From Loxodes magnus (Eukaryota > Ciliophora > Karyorelictea > Loxodida > Loxodidae), in assembly GCA_946699065.1 (NCBI GenBank), contig CAMPDV010002016.1, positions 27,942 to 91,941 of the forward strand: a stretch of 64,000 bases of DNA, written 5' to 3'. The notes beneath the pieces were generated by a model. The model was not told the origin of the DNA. It saw nothing but the letters and a program-made list of their open reading frames with translations, and searched no databases. Positions 13,180-25,530 of the stretch are shown here, one piece after another (position 1 is the first letter of the stretch; every line of letters begins with the position of its first letter). A program made the translations under genes and the position numbers.

Positions 13180-13993
13180 GCTTTTTCCTTACTAAAAATT
13201 AATAAATAATAGAATTCCATTAAGCTCCTTTTCTCTTACTCTTCTGATGTTTCCTTCTTAAAATAAGGATAATTTTATTTTTCTGCTATTTGGCAATTGT
13301 TTTTTCCCTGAATCGTAACATCTAAGTGTTTATCACCTCGACAAATATGTAAACCTTTCAGAAATTTATTTTGTTCTTCTTTATTTTAGCTCTCATTTAC
13401 TAATGAAAAGGTTTGTTTATAAATCTGCACCTTAAAATAGTAAATTTTACCTATCTCTGCCTATTCCTTCATATCTTGTATATGCACACTTGTTTAAGCT
13501 CTGTGTTATTCCGTAATTTTTTATACTCTTCTAAATAGTCAGAGTTAGTTTCAATTACCTTCTAGAAGTTATGTAAAAAATGCCCGCTTACTTTCTCTGC
13601 TTTTACTCAAAAGGATGTTCATTTCTTCTATATCTTTCTATCTATATTTATAATATCGCTATTCATTCTATTAGCTGTTGCTAACTTATTTGGCTTCACT
13701 CTATTTATTGTCAATCTTTTCTGAATTAATGTGGATTATAATATTTTGCTTTAAAAGCTTTTTTACTGCAAAACTTAATGGTTTTCTTTGGTTTACTCTT
13801 ACAGTTTTATTCTCTATGGAGCACAAATTTTTTCATCGATTGCTACTTCTTTTTGAGTTTAATCTTGCTAACATGTTTATCCTGTCTCTTCATTATACCA
13901 AGAAACCTTTGGTTTTTCTTCTCGTTTTGGTATAAAATTCAGACCCGCTTACAGTTCCACGAAAGACTCTTATATCTGTTAGTAAATTTACAT
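13180..13993 (-). CDS. Gln-rich coiled-coil protein with tiny introns (unknown function)
   Basis: Not recognised. The ATG at 13,993 opens MQIYQQIQESFVELQAGLNF, followed by KREEKPKVSWYNEETGQTC and a long Gln/Lys-rich helical region. Three GT-AG segments restore a single reading frame: a 17- or 29-nt one near 13,800, a 28-nt one at 13,531-13,558 and a 29-nt one at 13,461-13,489. After the last, the frame continues through AEIGKIYYFKVQIYK and a Cys-containing stretch (HICRGDKHLDV). No convincing TGA stop was located, so the low-coordinate end is approximate. In copy 2 (63.3 kb onward) both splice sites of the 29-nt intron are changed. Standard-code ORFs on the plus strand here are antisense shadows. 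Confidence 0.45.
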
Positions 13994-14029
13994 TTGAAGC
14001 TTTTTATTCTCTCATCCAATTTTTAGAAA

Positions 14030-17000
14030 AGCCTCAACATCTGCTATAAGCATAGTTCAAAGATAAAATCAAAAATTTAATTTCTATTTTTATTTATTTT
14101 TCTTACAGATGAAATCATAAGTAAATTAAGCCAATATGCTACAATCTTCAATGTCTTTATTTTTTATTATATAAAAGTAAGAAAAAAACCTAATTTTATT
14201 TAAAAAATAGATTTAAGTAGCTCAAAAAGTAGATCTTTCTTGAAGGAATATCTTTAAATAAATACATTAAACTGCAATAATAATAAAAGCTAGAAATTTA
14301 CCTTTATAGACTAAAATGAGAAGCCTGTTTTTTAATTGCTAGAGTGGTAGACTAGAATATTAATTTATATATAGATTCATTTATAAGATTAAATATTTAA
14401 AAATACAAGAAAGATATGAATGTCCAAAAGTACGTTATGCATAATCTAACTTACTTTATAATTTCATTTATCTTATCTGATATTTTGGAAGCATATACAA
14501 TCATCTTTCGTATCAAAAGTTATTTAATCAAACTCCATTCAAATTTATTTTACTTAATGTATTGCTGACAATAGATCTAAGGTTTTCTATCAATGCGTTT
14601 ATTAACGAATGAATCTCTGTTAATTTCTAGTTTTTCAGCAATCCTATGAACTAATAAAATTCTTAATTTATTACCTTATTTCTTATCGTAAGTAAATTAT
14701 TATATTTATTAAATTGGAACATAACAATCCAACTATTAAATCTGAACAATCTTTAACTGTTTTAAATCAATATAATAAATTTCATTTATAGGTAGTATTC
14801 ATCCTAAGGCACCAACATATATTATATTGTAATTTCCAATTGGTACCTATTTATTAGCAATTTCTTTTAATCTTATATCTATAAATTTTCAAATATATGA
14901 TGCTAGCATATTTATTTAGTCTACTATTAATAATCTACCTCATTTTAATTATTTTCACTCTTTCTTTATTTTTATTTTGAAACAGTTAATCAATTACTAA
15001 AAGCTGGTAAATTATGTAATGAATAAAGTGTTATTATGTTTAGGAATTATGCCAATTTCTTATAATTTCCAGGATTTTACTTAATTAGTAGTATCATATT
15101 GTTAAATATTTTTAATAGTTTAAATTTTCCTATTCCAGTTGATTCTAATGGAAGAAGTATGTATTAGATATTTTGCTTTTCAAAATTAAATAAATTAAAT
15201 ACCTAACTTTTAATTTATTTATAGTTGAATATCTATAATTTCTAATATTTTAAGTTTAATTTAATTTTTTTATTTTTCATTTTCTAGTCTTTTTTCTGAA
15301 TTTATAAGCTAATTTTGTTGGATAATGCTTATTGCTTATTAATTCTGTATTAAATATTTAAAACGCATATTCATTGTAACTTTCCGTAGAATTATTTCTT
15401 TTAAATATGCAGTCAGTATCTTCTAAATGTCACAGGTTTATATAAAAATGAGTTAATTTTAGCAATTTTAGGTAAAAGATTTTTGTTTATATTTTTAGAA
15501 TCTAAAAAAGTAAATTATTAGATTATTATTTTTTTATTTTTAGTTCTTATAGTAATTACTTTTTTTCCTATACTAAATAATAGAATCAATTCATAACAAG
15601 TTATATTTTTTTAATTCTTTGCTACTACTCTCAAATAAACGATTCGGAGTAAAGTTTGTTTTGAGTTATATGCAAAAAATATCGTAATTCATCTTCGAAA
15701 AGTAATGCTTATTTCTTATATTTTTCAAATTAATAAATATTATTATTAGATATTAGATTAGATTAATTTTTATTAAATTTAAGTTTTCGTTATTTATCTC
15801 GACTTAGTCTTACATTTAATGAGAACATTTGCAAATTATTCTACTTTCCAAACTTCTCAGTATTTCTAAAATTTTATATTTCTCAAAAAAGGATTAATTC
15901 AAATATATTATAATTTACTATTCTACGTTATAAGAGGTTTAATAAATATCTATTTCCAAAATCCTTTATAATCCATTATTTTTATTTTACTTTTTGTAAT
16001 GTTTTTGATTTTATACTTTAGTACATTATTAATATCTAATACAAGCTAAGCATCCTAATTGGTTATTCATAATTGAAGTTAAGGTTTCATGAATGGCAAT
16101 ATAAATTTATCATTCCGTCAGGATTTTATAATTGCCTTTTAATAAAAAAGCCAATTTCTTATATCTTAACATATAATCTTAATTTGCGGTTTAGTTCTTT
16201 TGCTATTTTTATCGACTTTCCTTTTTAATTTGTTGGTTTATTTAGTTTTTATTTAATGTTAGGTGCATTAGTGTAAAATGATAGTAACTATAATTGTAAT
16301 TAGTTTGATTAATTTAATTTTATAACATCAATAATGATGTTTTATTTTAGCTAAAATTAAAGTATTATTCTCTAATGTTGCTGTTTATACTTATATATAA
16401 TTAATATGATTAATGATATAAAATGTATTATGTAATATATGCTTCATACTTATAATTCAAATCTAAATTAATCTTTATTATAATTTAGTGAAGAGAAAGT
16501 TCCCTATAATTCTCTATTAAAGTAACTAGTTTTGCTATTTTACTAACTGCTACTTAATTTATTACATATCCCTTTTACATAATCTAGATATTTTCATCTA
16601 TTTTTAGTTATTTTTAAACTAAATAACTAAAAATAAAATAAATCTCATTTACTAAAGCTAAAATTAATAGAATAGCTTCTATAATTTATTACTTTTAAAC
16701 TATTATTAAATTACAATACTTTAAAACCTTAAACTTTGCTAGATAAGAAAGGAAAATAACCTATTAAGGATATAATAGATTAGATATAAGCATTCATTTT
16801 TTATTTATTGCTAAATAAATTTAATTCGGAAAGATAATTGAAATCTCATTAGTACAAGAAATATTCCATTATAAGTCTTGCCTTACGTTACTATATTAAC
16901 TTTGAGTAAGTTTCATTAAAGCATAAAGTAAACATAGCTACAGACCTCAAGACAATCATATTAAGAATCTCTCTTAGAGCATAAATTTATTTCCTCCTAG

Positions 17001-20000
17001 GTATGAATTTAATATTTTTAAGGATTTTAGGAGATTATTTAGTATACTAAGATTGAGAGAAGCACATAATGATACTCCTACAGACTTTTTATTTTATACT
17101 TAAGCATTTTTTTAAATTTTCTTTGTAATTGAATATTCTTTTTAATAATCTAAGTTATAATGAAACTTAGAGCTATTGAAATCCCTAATACTTTTAACTA
17201 AATAATTTTAGAATGCTGTTACAAATGTTAAATGATATAGGAATTAAAAATAGAAATAGTATCCAGTTTATAAAAGGATATAATAATTAAAATTAATTTT
17301 AGAGATTATAATAAGTAATTGTATGATATAATAATAATACTTCCAGTTATTATTAGTAAACCATATAATTATACTCAATCTATCATACTTTTTATTTATT
17401 TTCTATTATCATTAATCTTACATAAGTTAAACCAATATAATAATAAGCCAGGCTTAAATTAAGGCATCAAGAATAACTTTTTGGGCCTAGATAATTAGTT
17501 CTAATAGAAAATTATCAAAACAATATATACTAAAGTCTATATAATTAATTTAACACTTTATAAAGTAAGCTATTAACATTAGAGTTTAAAATATCTTAGG
17601 TAAAATAATAATAACAAATAGAAATAATAGTATTCTCATATATTCACTTAATTATCCTAATAATAAACCGTGTAATATAATATTTTACTTAAAAACCATA
17701 TAGTTAAAATAGATACATTAAGTGGATTAAGATTTATCAAATAATAAATAATTATAATTTAACTTTAAGATATTCAAGCATAGTTATATCAACAATCAGT
17801 CCTTTAATTAAAATAATTTATTCACTTGATAAATCTTTCAGCTAATTAGTGAATTATCTTAGTTATAATAACCCTTCTTAAATTTTTTAAGGCTTTTTCA
17901 TCCTTATGATCTCTAAATAAGAAACTTCAGTGATAATTCATTTTTCTCTTTATTTTTAAATTATAGAAACAATTTCTTCTTTTAAACTTGATATCAAATT
18001 AAAGCTTAATTATTGCCTTTAATTTTCAATTGTTTTCCCCGGATATTTCAAAGATTTCAAATAAAACACTTAATTGGTTTAAGTTTTTCGATTTTCAATT
18101 ATCTAGAAAGCCCTTTCAAAACATTCTAAATTTTACTTGTTTTTCAAATAATTTATAAGCAATCTCCTTCTTTATGAGTTTTTATATTCTTATTATTTAT
18201 ATATAAATGAGAATCAGTATATGATACTTTACTATGATAAGAGAATTATCTAAATGACATAAGATATTATTAATTTATGAGCATTTAAAACATTTTTCTA
18301 GCTTCGATACTAATATTAAGTTTCATACCTAAAACTTAGCAAGACTGTTTACTATGACTTATCAGTAATTTTTTCAATTTTCGAATTAAGTGTTTATTTT
18401 GATGTTAAAATATCTTTATAATTTTATTTCTTTAATCTTAAATAAAAGTATACTACCACTTTATTAATTTATTTATCATATTTAAATTTATCAAATGTTT
18501 ATTCTTTTGCTAATAATACCTATTTTCCCTATATTAAATAATGATTTTATTAGTAAAAGATTAATATATTATCTATTAATATTCTATTATCTAGAATATC
18601 TTTGCTATGTCTAAATTACTTACTCTAAATTTATAATTTAAATTACTCTTTATAGTTTAAAATAGTATGTTTACTATAATTTATAATTATTTAAAATTAT
18701 TATTTAAACAGATACTTTACTAAATGGAGAGAATGTATAGTTTCATTAGTTAAATATTTATTAGTATAAATATAGATAGTTTTGTTGCTTATAAGAATTA
18801 AATAAAAAAGTTAGTTTTTCATTAAGTTTATTCTGCACTTTGTTAGAATTAAAAAATAGATGATGATTAAGATTTAAAGCATATAGCATAAGTAAAAATC
18901 TAAAATAATAAGTTTGATATATTTACTGACATTATTTAAAATTAAATATTATACAGAAACTAAAACTTTTATGAATGAACAAGATTAATAAATAGATTAT
19001 AATCTTTATAAAAATGTCAAAATAATAATAAAGCAAATAACTTGTAAAATTAATTAACTATGATCAACAAATTGGACTATATAAAATCAAATTAAAAATT
19101 AGAATTTAAACAATCTAAAAAGTAACTAAATTCTTATAATTAATAGAAAGAGATATAAGAACTCTTCAAAGAATATTAAAAAAGAATTAATTTTAATTTC
19201 TATTTAAATATAAATTTATTAAACTAATAAAAAGAACAAAAATAAAATAATTCAACCTTAATTGTAAAATGACAATTTCTGAGAGACATAAGTTTTAATC
19301 TTAAAGAGAAAAATATTTTCTTTAAGGAAGTCTCTTTTGCGAATTTTTCTTTAGATAATTTATTTCTCGATATTTTAGATTTGATCCTTTGCTTATTTTA
19401 CAATAAAATTTTTGTGCAAACAAAAGTTAAACTTATTGTGTTTAAAGCTTAAGTTTAGAAATCAATTTTCCTTAAGTCTCGAAATTATCTGCAAATGATA
19501 CAGATTCACTTCAAGATTTTTGGTAAAAGTTTCTCAAGTTTTCCATTAGTTTTTTTATCATATAAACAAAATCGTAATTAGCAAAAATATTAAGTATTTT
19601 CTTATAATTCATAAAATTAAAGTGATTCCTAATTAGAATTAATATCTTGAAGAGAACGCATCAAAAAAACTGCAAGTGGAATTTAAATTTTATAATATGA
19701 ATTTTACATAGAAATTTGTATTTGTGTTAAATGCCTTGTTAAATTATTAAGAGACATGTTAAAAAAATAACGATTAATAGTTATGCTTTTCAAATTTCAT
19801 AATCTAAAAATTATATATTTTTTAAATTATACATATTTATTTTTCCATCTAAATTAATTAAAAAAATTATTAATAAATTGAAGTTTCTTAAGAATTTTAA
19901 ATGTTTAAATTTTATTTTTATTTTGACTAATTCTACTAAATTTTAGCTTTAATTATTTTGATTACTGTAAATTAGATAAATTATTATCATTATAAAGTGA

Positions 20001-22510
20001 AGTTTTTTTTTTAATAATTTAATTATTTAAGTAAAATCATTTTAATATAAAGAAATGCTTACTTTTTTAACTAAAATATTAAGATTTTTGGCATTAAAAA
20101 TATTATATTTAATGAAATTCTTTAATTTTAAAGATTTTTTTATTCTATGAATTTTTTAATTTTTAATTAAATTTTTACCATTTTTCTTATTTATATGCAA
20201 CCGATTAAGAAATAATTAAACTTTTTAAGGTTTTCGAAAATAACTTATTTTACTTTCTTTAACTATAATTATGTATAGATATCCTAAATTTGCTTAAGTA
20301 TTTTTATAATATAATAATAATAACTCGTATATCATATCTTTAATCATAAAATTTAAAAATTAATTTAATAGTTTATTTTTTAATCGCTTTTTACTTACTA
20401 TCTTACTAAAATTGCAAATTATTTAATATATTAGGATTATAGCTAAAGACTTATTTTGCATTTTTATAATTAGATGTTGATAGTAATGCTTTTTAATAAA
20501 CTACGAATAATTGGAAAAAATTTATCGAATGAATAAAAAAATATTTAGAAGTAATAGTGATTTAGAATTATTAGGTTATTGATGCTTAAATTTTTAGATT
20601 TAATACAGATTTGTTAATTATTAAAAAAAACTAAATACTAATTAAAAAAAACAATTAAAAATGTTTTTAATTTAAAGAAATTGAGCAAAGACTTTGAAAC
20701 TTACAGCAAATAAAATAAAATAATTTTATGACTTCAATATTTTAAAGTTCAAATCTTAAAAACAACTTAAAATTCAAATTTTATATTATTCATACATAAA
20801 AATTAGTTTACAAAAGAAAATAAAATTATTTTCTTTAGTTTAAACAATAAAATTATTTATTTCCCAAATAAGAAAAAAGTTTAAATTACGAAAATTATAA
20901 ATTTAAAATATAATAATTTTTACTATTTTTCATCGTAATTCTAATATTTATTGGAATTTAAAATGCTTTAAGTATATTTTAAGAAACGTTGGATACTGTA
21001 AGAAAGATACAAGAAAAGTAACTAGTTTATGTTTTAATATGTTAATATCTATAAAGGATAAGTTTTATTAAAAATAAAAATAGTATCCCAAAGAAATTAA
21101 TATTTCTCTACATTTTATCACATATTATAAGAATTTAATTTTTTAGTTTCTATAATTTTCTTAATTTATAATATATTAAAAAATAATATCAAGATAGTTT
21201 ATATTCATAAGTCTGAAAATTATAAATTAATTGTTAATTATTTTCAAATTAAAAAATAAAAAATAAATCATAATGCAAAATAAACTAAAAAATCTAATTA
21301 GTAATGTAAAATAAAATATTATTTTTATTATTAAATTAAAGATTTATAATTAAAAATGCTAAATTAAAAAGAAAATCATTTATAAGACCATATTTCATTT
21401 ATTTTCTTAAATAAAGCATCTTATAAAAAAATTTAATTTAAATAAATAAAATGAAAAAGATTGTACTTTTATAATTTACGATTAAAAAAATTTCTCTAAT
21501 TAGAGTTGGAAAATATAAAATTACGAACAATTTTAAACTCTTTACGACTAAGTGCAAAATTATTGAAAGAATAAAAATAAAATATTTTTCTTTTATAATT
21601 ATTAAATATCTCTTACATTTTTTAAATTTATTAAAATAAAATCATTTTAATATAAAGAATTGTTTACTTTTTATCTAGATATTAAGATTTTTGGAAATAA
21701 AATTATTATATTTAATAAAATTATGTAATTTTTCAGATTTTTTTTGTTTTTATTCTATGAATTTTTAAATCCTTAATTCTTTAGATATTTTGCCAAGCTT
21801 CTCGAATTTTCTATCATATACTGTTTTTAACAAAAGAATTATCTTTTAAAAATCTTCCAAGAAATTTAGTTTACTTCCTTTAATCTTTAATTGTAAAAGA
21901 ATCACAGATTTAATCAGGTTTTAATAACTCTTTATTCAAATTTTTAATAGTAAAGTAACTTCTCTTGAGGATATTGTTGTTTGTATTAACTGATCTCTGG
22001 AAGTCAAAAATCCAGAGCTTTATAGCATATTATATTTTCATAAATTCATAATTTTTTTTAATCAAGCCTTATTTTTATTGTTTTATTATAAATTTACAAA
22101 ATTAAAACAGAATTATTTTCTTAATTTTTTAAAAGTAAAATTTATAATAAAAATTAGTATATTATTTTTAATTTTTTAAATACTCTTATGGTACCAAAAT
22201 TTTATATCCATACTCAAAAAATTAATAGTTTAAAAATCAAAGTAAAAAATATTTAAAGTTTATATTTTTTATTTATTATGAAAACTTTGACTGCTTTTAA
22301 GCTAAAATTATTTTAGATTGCTTTATATCTTTTAAGGTATTAATTTAAATTCAATGAATTTCGTTTTTTTAATTCATATTCTAAAACTAGCTTCATATTC
22401 GACATTTTCTTGATGCTTTCACTCGCCACTATTTTCTCAAAACTACAAATTACTATTTGAATGGAAGATATCTATTGTAATTCTCTCTAAATTCACTCCT
22501 ATTTATATTT
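14030..22510. other. Long AT-rich unique region, no gene identified
   Basis: This 8.5-kb stretch is not shared with the other units. It is dominated by A/T runs. About 14,400-14,900 on minus has charged, protein-like stretches (for example LVHRIAEKLEINRDSFVNKR), but two frames look equally good and no motif is visible. I found no WD40, reverse-transcriptase or tRNA signature in the remainder. Confidence 0.4.
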
Positions 22511-22514
22511 AAAT

Positions 22515-24455
22515 TATATACTTACCTTCTTTTATACTTAACCATCTTTAAGATCTTGCAATAATTTTGAATATTTCACTTCCTTATCTATTTCTCTTAT
22601 CCTCCTGATATTATTCCTTTTATATCTCCAGTCAGCACTAATTCGTAAATTTCTCCCTAATGTCCTCGTAATAATATTAACCTTTCATCTGTTTAGAAAT
22701 TCCATATTTTATAGTGTTGTCATATGATCCAGATATTATAAAATTATTATCAGTTGCTATTACTAACATTCTCATTAAATTTGTAGCAATAAAGTTTTTA
22801 TGTTTTTTTTGTTGAAAAGTTTCATATTTTGATTGCTTTTTTCATGACATCCAGATATTATTAATTTTTTTCATGAATTAATACCATTATTCTTATTGAA
22901 TCTTGATATCCTTAGAGAGTTCGAATACATTAACCAGTTGAAAAATTTCATATCTTTATAGTTTAATCAGAACTTCCCGAAACAATTCTTTTGTTACCAC
23001 TACCGATCTAGCATAATTCGTGTGTCCCATCAAAGTGCTTTTTAAGGTCACATTCAAAAATTCTCATACTTTTATTGTACTAGCATAATTTCCCGAAACT
23101 ATTTATTTTTTATCCCTCTTTACAGCTATCGATAAAACTTCACTCGCTCGTTCGGTCAAAGTACTCTTATAGAAATCACTCAGAAAATCCCAAATCTTTA
23201 TAGTCGAATCATTACTTCCTGATTATTTCTAGTCACTCGTGTCCGCTATCGAATAAATTCAATCCATATGTTTCAGTAAAATATCAAGAAATTAGAGCAA
23301 TTCCAATTACATCTTAGTTTAATTTACTCCATTTAAATTGCAGTTGGTTAGCTTCCCATTCCTTAGATTGACCACTTATAAATTTGAGTTTCTTAGATTA
23401 CAATCTTGAAAATTTGATTCATTCAATTAGCACCTTAGATTCTTATTCCCTCAAATCTTTTTTATATAAAATTATAGTTAAAACATTTTAAGATTGCTAT
23501 CGCATTTGCAGAAGCTTATTCTACTTTGATATCAGCCTTAGATAATTCTATGACATCATTCAATTTTTTTTTATCAAACCTTAACTTGGTAACTGTTTTA
23601 ATTTAATCAAAATATCTTAACTATTACATATGTTAGAAAAATTTAAAGGCTTTTCTTGCAAATTAGCATTTTTCAAAACTTTATTTTAAAATTTTTCTAA
23701 TAATTAAGCAACATTCTCTACTGTTAATAATGTAAAATCATATTTAATTTATTATTTAAAATATTTATTTAATATATCTGTAATATTATAATGTTATGGA
23801 TTTTAATTCTGCACTTTTCCGCAATAAAACTCATAATGATAAAATAATTTTAATTAACTGATCTGAAATTTAATTAACATTTACTTCTTCATTTTTAACT
23901 TAGTTATATTTCTAAATCATTATCTTTATTTGCTCATACTGCTGTTTATCTATATTTACTATCTATATATTTCTTCTTGTTACTATCTAGTTTATGATGG
24001 TAAATGTAATGTTTTTTCTAAATTTTAAATTATTTCTTCGATTTTTCTTATATTATTTTATAATTCCCTCTAATATTATTTAAGGTTTGAAGTACATACT
24101 TAATTGATGATATTAGAAAAGAGTTTTTAGATCATCACTAAACTTTAATGAAGTTAATTTACTATATCTTTTATTATTTTAATATTTGCAAATAATTCTA
24201 TAAATTTTCATTTAGTTTTGCTTGTTATTGAAATTCACTATGCTCTTCTCAAATTTTCAGTTGAAATCTAGTCTTTTAACTCAGATATTTAGCCTTTAAA
24301 TATTTACTAATGTGTTTTACAAAATATTTATTGAGCGACATAAGGCCAATTTTAATACACTTTGAACACATTAAGCAATTACATTGAAGTATCTTAGGAA
24401 TTCTTTTCTAAGAACCAAATTATTTTTTAGGACTTTTATAATTTTACTAATCCAT
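22515..24455 (-). pseudogene. Decayed RING-coiled-coil-pentapeptide-WD40 gene
   Basis: Read from 24,455 downwards. The start (ATG at 24,455) leads into a partial RING-type zinc finger, FGSQKRIPKILQC then CSKCI, but the first Cys pair and the His are missing. A long Gln-rich helical region follows. Near 23,540-23,440 come VEQASANAIAILK and FEGIRIQGAN, which closely resemble the linker preceding pentapeptide repeats in eukaryotic pentapeptide-WD40 proteins. Pentapeptides lie at about 23,445-23,310 (SNFQDCNLRNSNL, NLRNGKLTNCNL). WD40 blades follow (STIKIWDF, GHTNYARSVV, GHQGEIYELVL, IRKWNI), with TGA as Trp in KVWEF and KIWNF. At least four frame changes disrupt blades, including a base lost in one IKIW box. 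Intact relatives may act as ubiquitin ligases or STAND-like sensors; that is inference. It is not a copy of the small WD40 genes. Confidence 0.8.
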
Positions 24456-25054
24456 TTATTAAACTAAAACAAGCTTATAGATTTTAATTAATTATATTAT
24501 AAATTAAAATTAAAGAGAATTTGTTTAAATGAAAACAAAGTGAAATTAATAAAATAATAAATTTGTTAAAATAGATATTATTTAATGCTTATAGCTAAGC
24601 AGTTTATTAAGCTCTTATTTATATTTTATTTATTTATTTTTTACATTTAAATATTTTAATTTTAGTCTTATCTTAAAAATTAATTCAAATTTTATATTTT
24701 TTAATGTCTATATTTTGGTAATATTTCTACATAATAATAGCAATATCGAGATATAGTGATAATACCTTGGTAAATACTTAAACCAATTGAAAATAATTTC
24801 CTTTACTAAATACTTCGCTAGTCTTCCTCAGTTTTATACTATATCATGACAATTCTACTTATTTTCTTTTCACCTATTTTGATTTAGATATTTAACTGAA
24901 ACGGGGACTATTTTCGAATATTTATTAATACTGACTTATAAAGATTTCTACAAACATAGCAAGCAAATATTTTCAATTAAGTATTTTAAATCTTTAAATA
25001 TTATCCTTAGGAGTAATAAGCAGTTTACAATTAATTAATTATAAACTTTAAAAC
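24456..25054. other. AT-rich spacer
   Basis: Nothing recognisable. It separates the RING/WD40 relic from the GC-rich island, and composition changes abruptly at about 25,055. Confidence 0.5.
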
Positions 25055-25345
25055 TTCTCTTTCGAGGGACTGGAAACTCCTTTCAAGCTAGACAACCCAG
25101 GACAATCTCTCAATGCATATAGAGAGGATATCCTGTTGCTTAATTCAATAAGCATCAGTCAGGTGTTCCATAACTAGGAGCCGACAGTCTTCAAGTTGCT
25201 AGGAAGAGTGGATAATCGGAAAGATTTTGTTTTCCTGCTGAGAATGACTCTAGCCATGGACCTTCTCAGTGGATAGGAACTTGACCTTATCCAAAATGCT
25301 AAAAGGTTTTATGAGAATCAACTTCAGCTCCCATCATCTTTTTAA
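25055..25345 (+). CDS. GC-rich island with one strong reading frame (unknown protein fragment)
   Basis: About 285 bp with roughly twice the GC of its surroundings and abrupt edges. In one plus frame (codon register at 25,061) it reads FEGLETPFKLDNPGQSLN, then an amphipathic helical sequence (VFKLLGRVDNRKDFVFLL, LDLIQNAKRFYENQLQL), ending SSF before TAA at 25,343-25,345. This frame has only two TAG codons and no TGA before the end, while the other plus frames have many more. TAG as Gln fits both places (HNQEP, SGQEL). No start Met is visible upstream in AT-rich DNA, so it is probably an exon, a fragment, or a gene-derived segment inserted in noncoding DNA. I do not recognise the family. A structured RNA was considered less likely. 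Confidence 0.5.
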
Positions 25346-25530
25346 TTATCTAATTTTTAAATAATTCGTACATAATTTTAATATAACTATACATATAATA
25401 AAAAGTTTTAAAATTACATAGTAAACTCTTAATTTTACTATTATTTAATAATGATAATGAAATTAAAATGTTCAAAAGTGTCAATCTGGACACTGTTTAA
25501 AATAAGTTGTTTTATCAGCAATACTACTCA

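Larger units (their letters stand above)
1..14026. repeat. Large duplicated unit, copy 1
   Basis: This stretch recurs from about 48,838 to the window end in the same orientation and order: retroelement relic, AT-rich spacer, motif array, WD40 gene, AT-rich spacer, coiled-coil gene, Gln-rich gene. A shorter copy lies at about 26,550-34,373. By eye identity is about 95-97% with many small indels, but about 11,660-13,355 is nearly identical to 61,787-63,485. Copy 1 lacks the 0.8-kb retroelement insertion seen in copy 2 at 53,103-53,903. The true left end lies outside the window. The right end is a minimum, because copy 2 is cut by the window edge at the equivalent of about 13,870. Confidence 0.9.

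Noticed and set aside
13678..14026. Two overlapping hydrophobic plus-strand ORFs
   Set aside because: They are antisense shadows of the Gln-rich minus-strand gene; hydrophobicity comes from complementing Lys/Gln/Glu codons.
25055..25345. GC island as a structured RNA (SRP, RNase P or telomerase RNA)
   Set aside because: Some hairpins are possible (CTGAGAA with TTCTCAG), but I could not match the conserved motifs of these RNAs, and one protein frame is clearly favoured.
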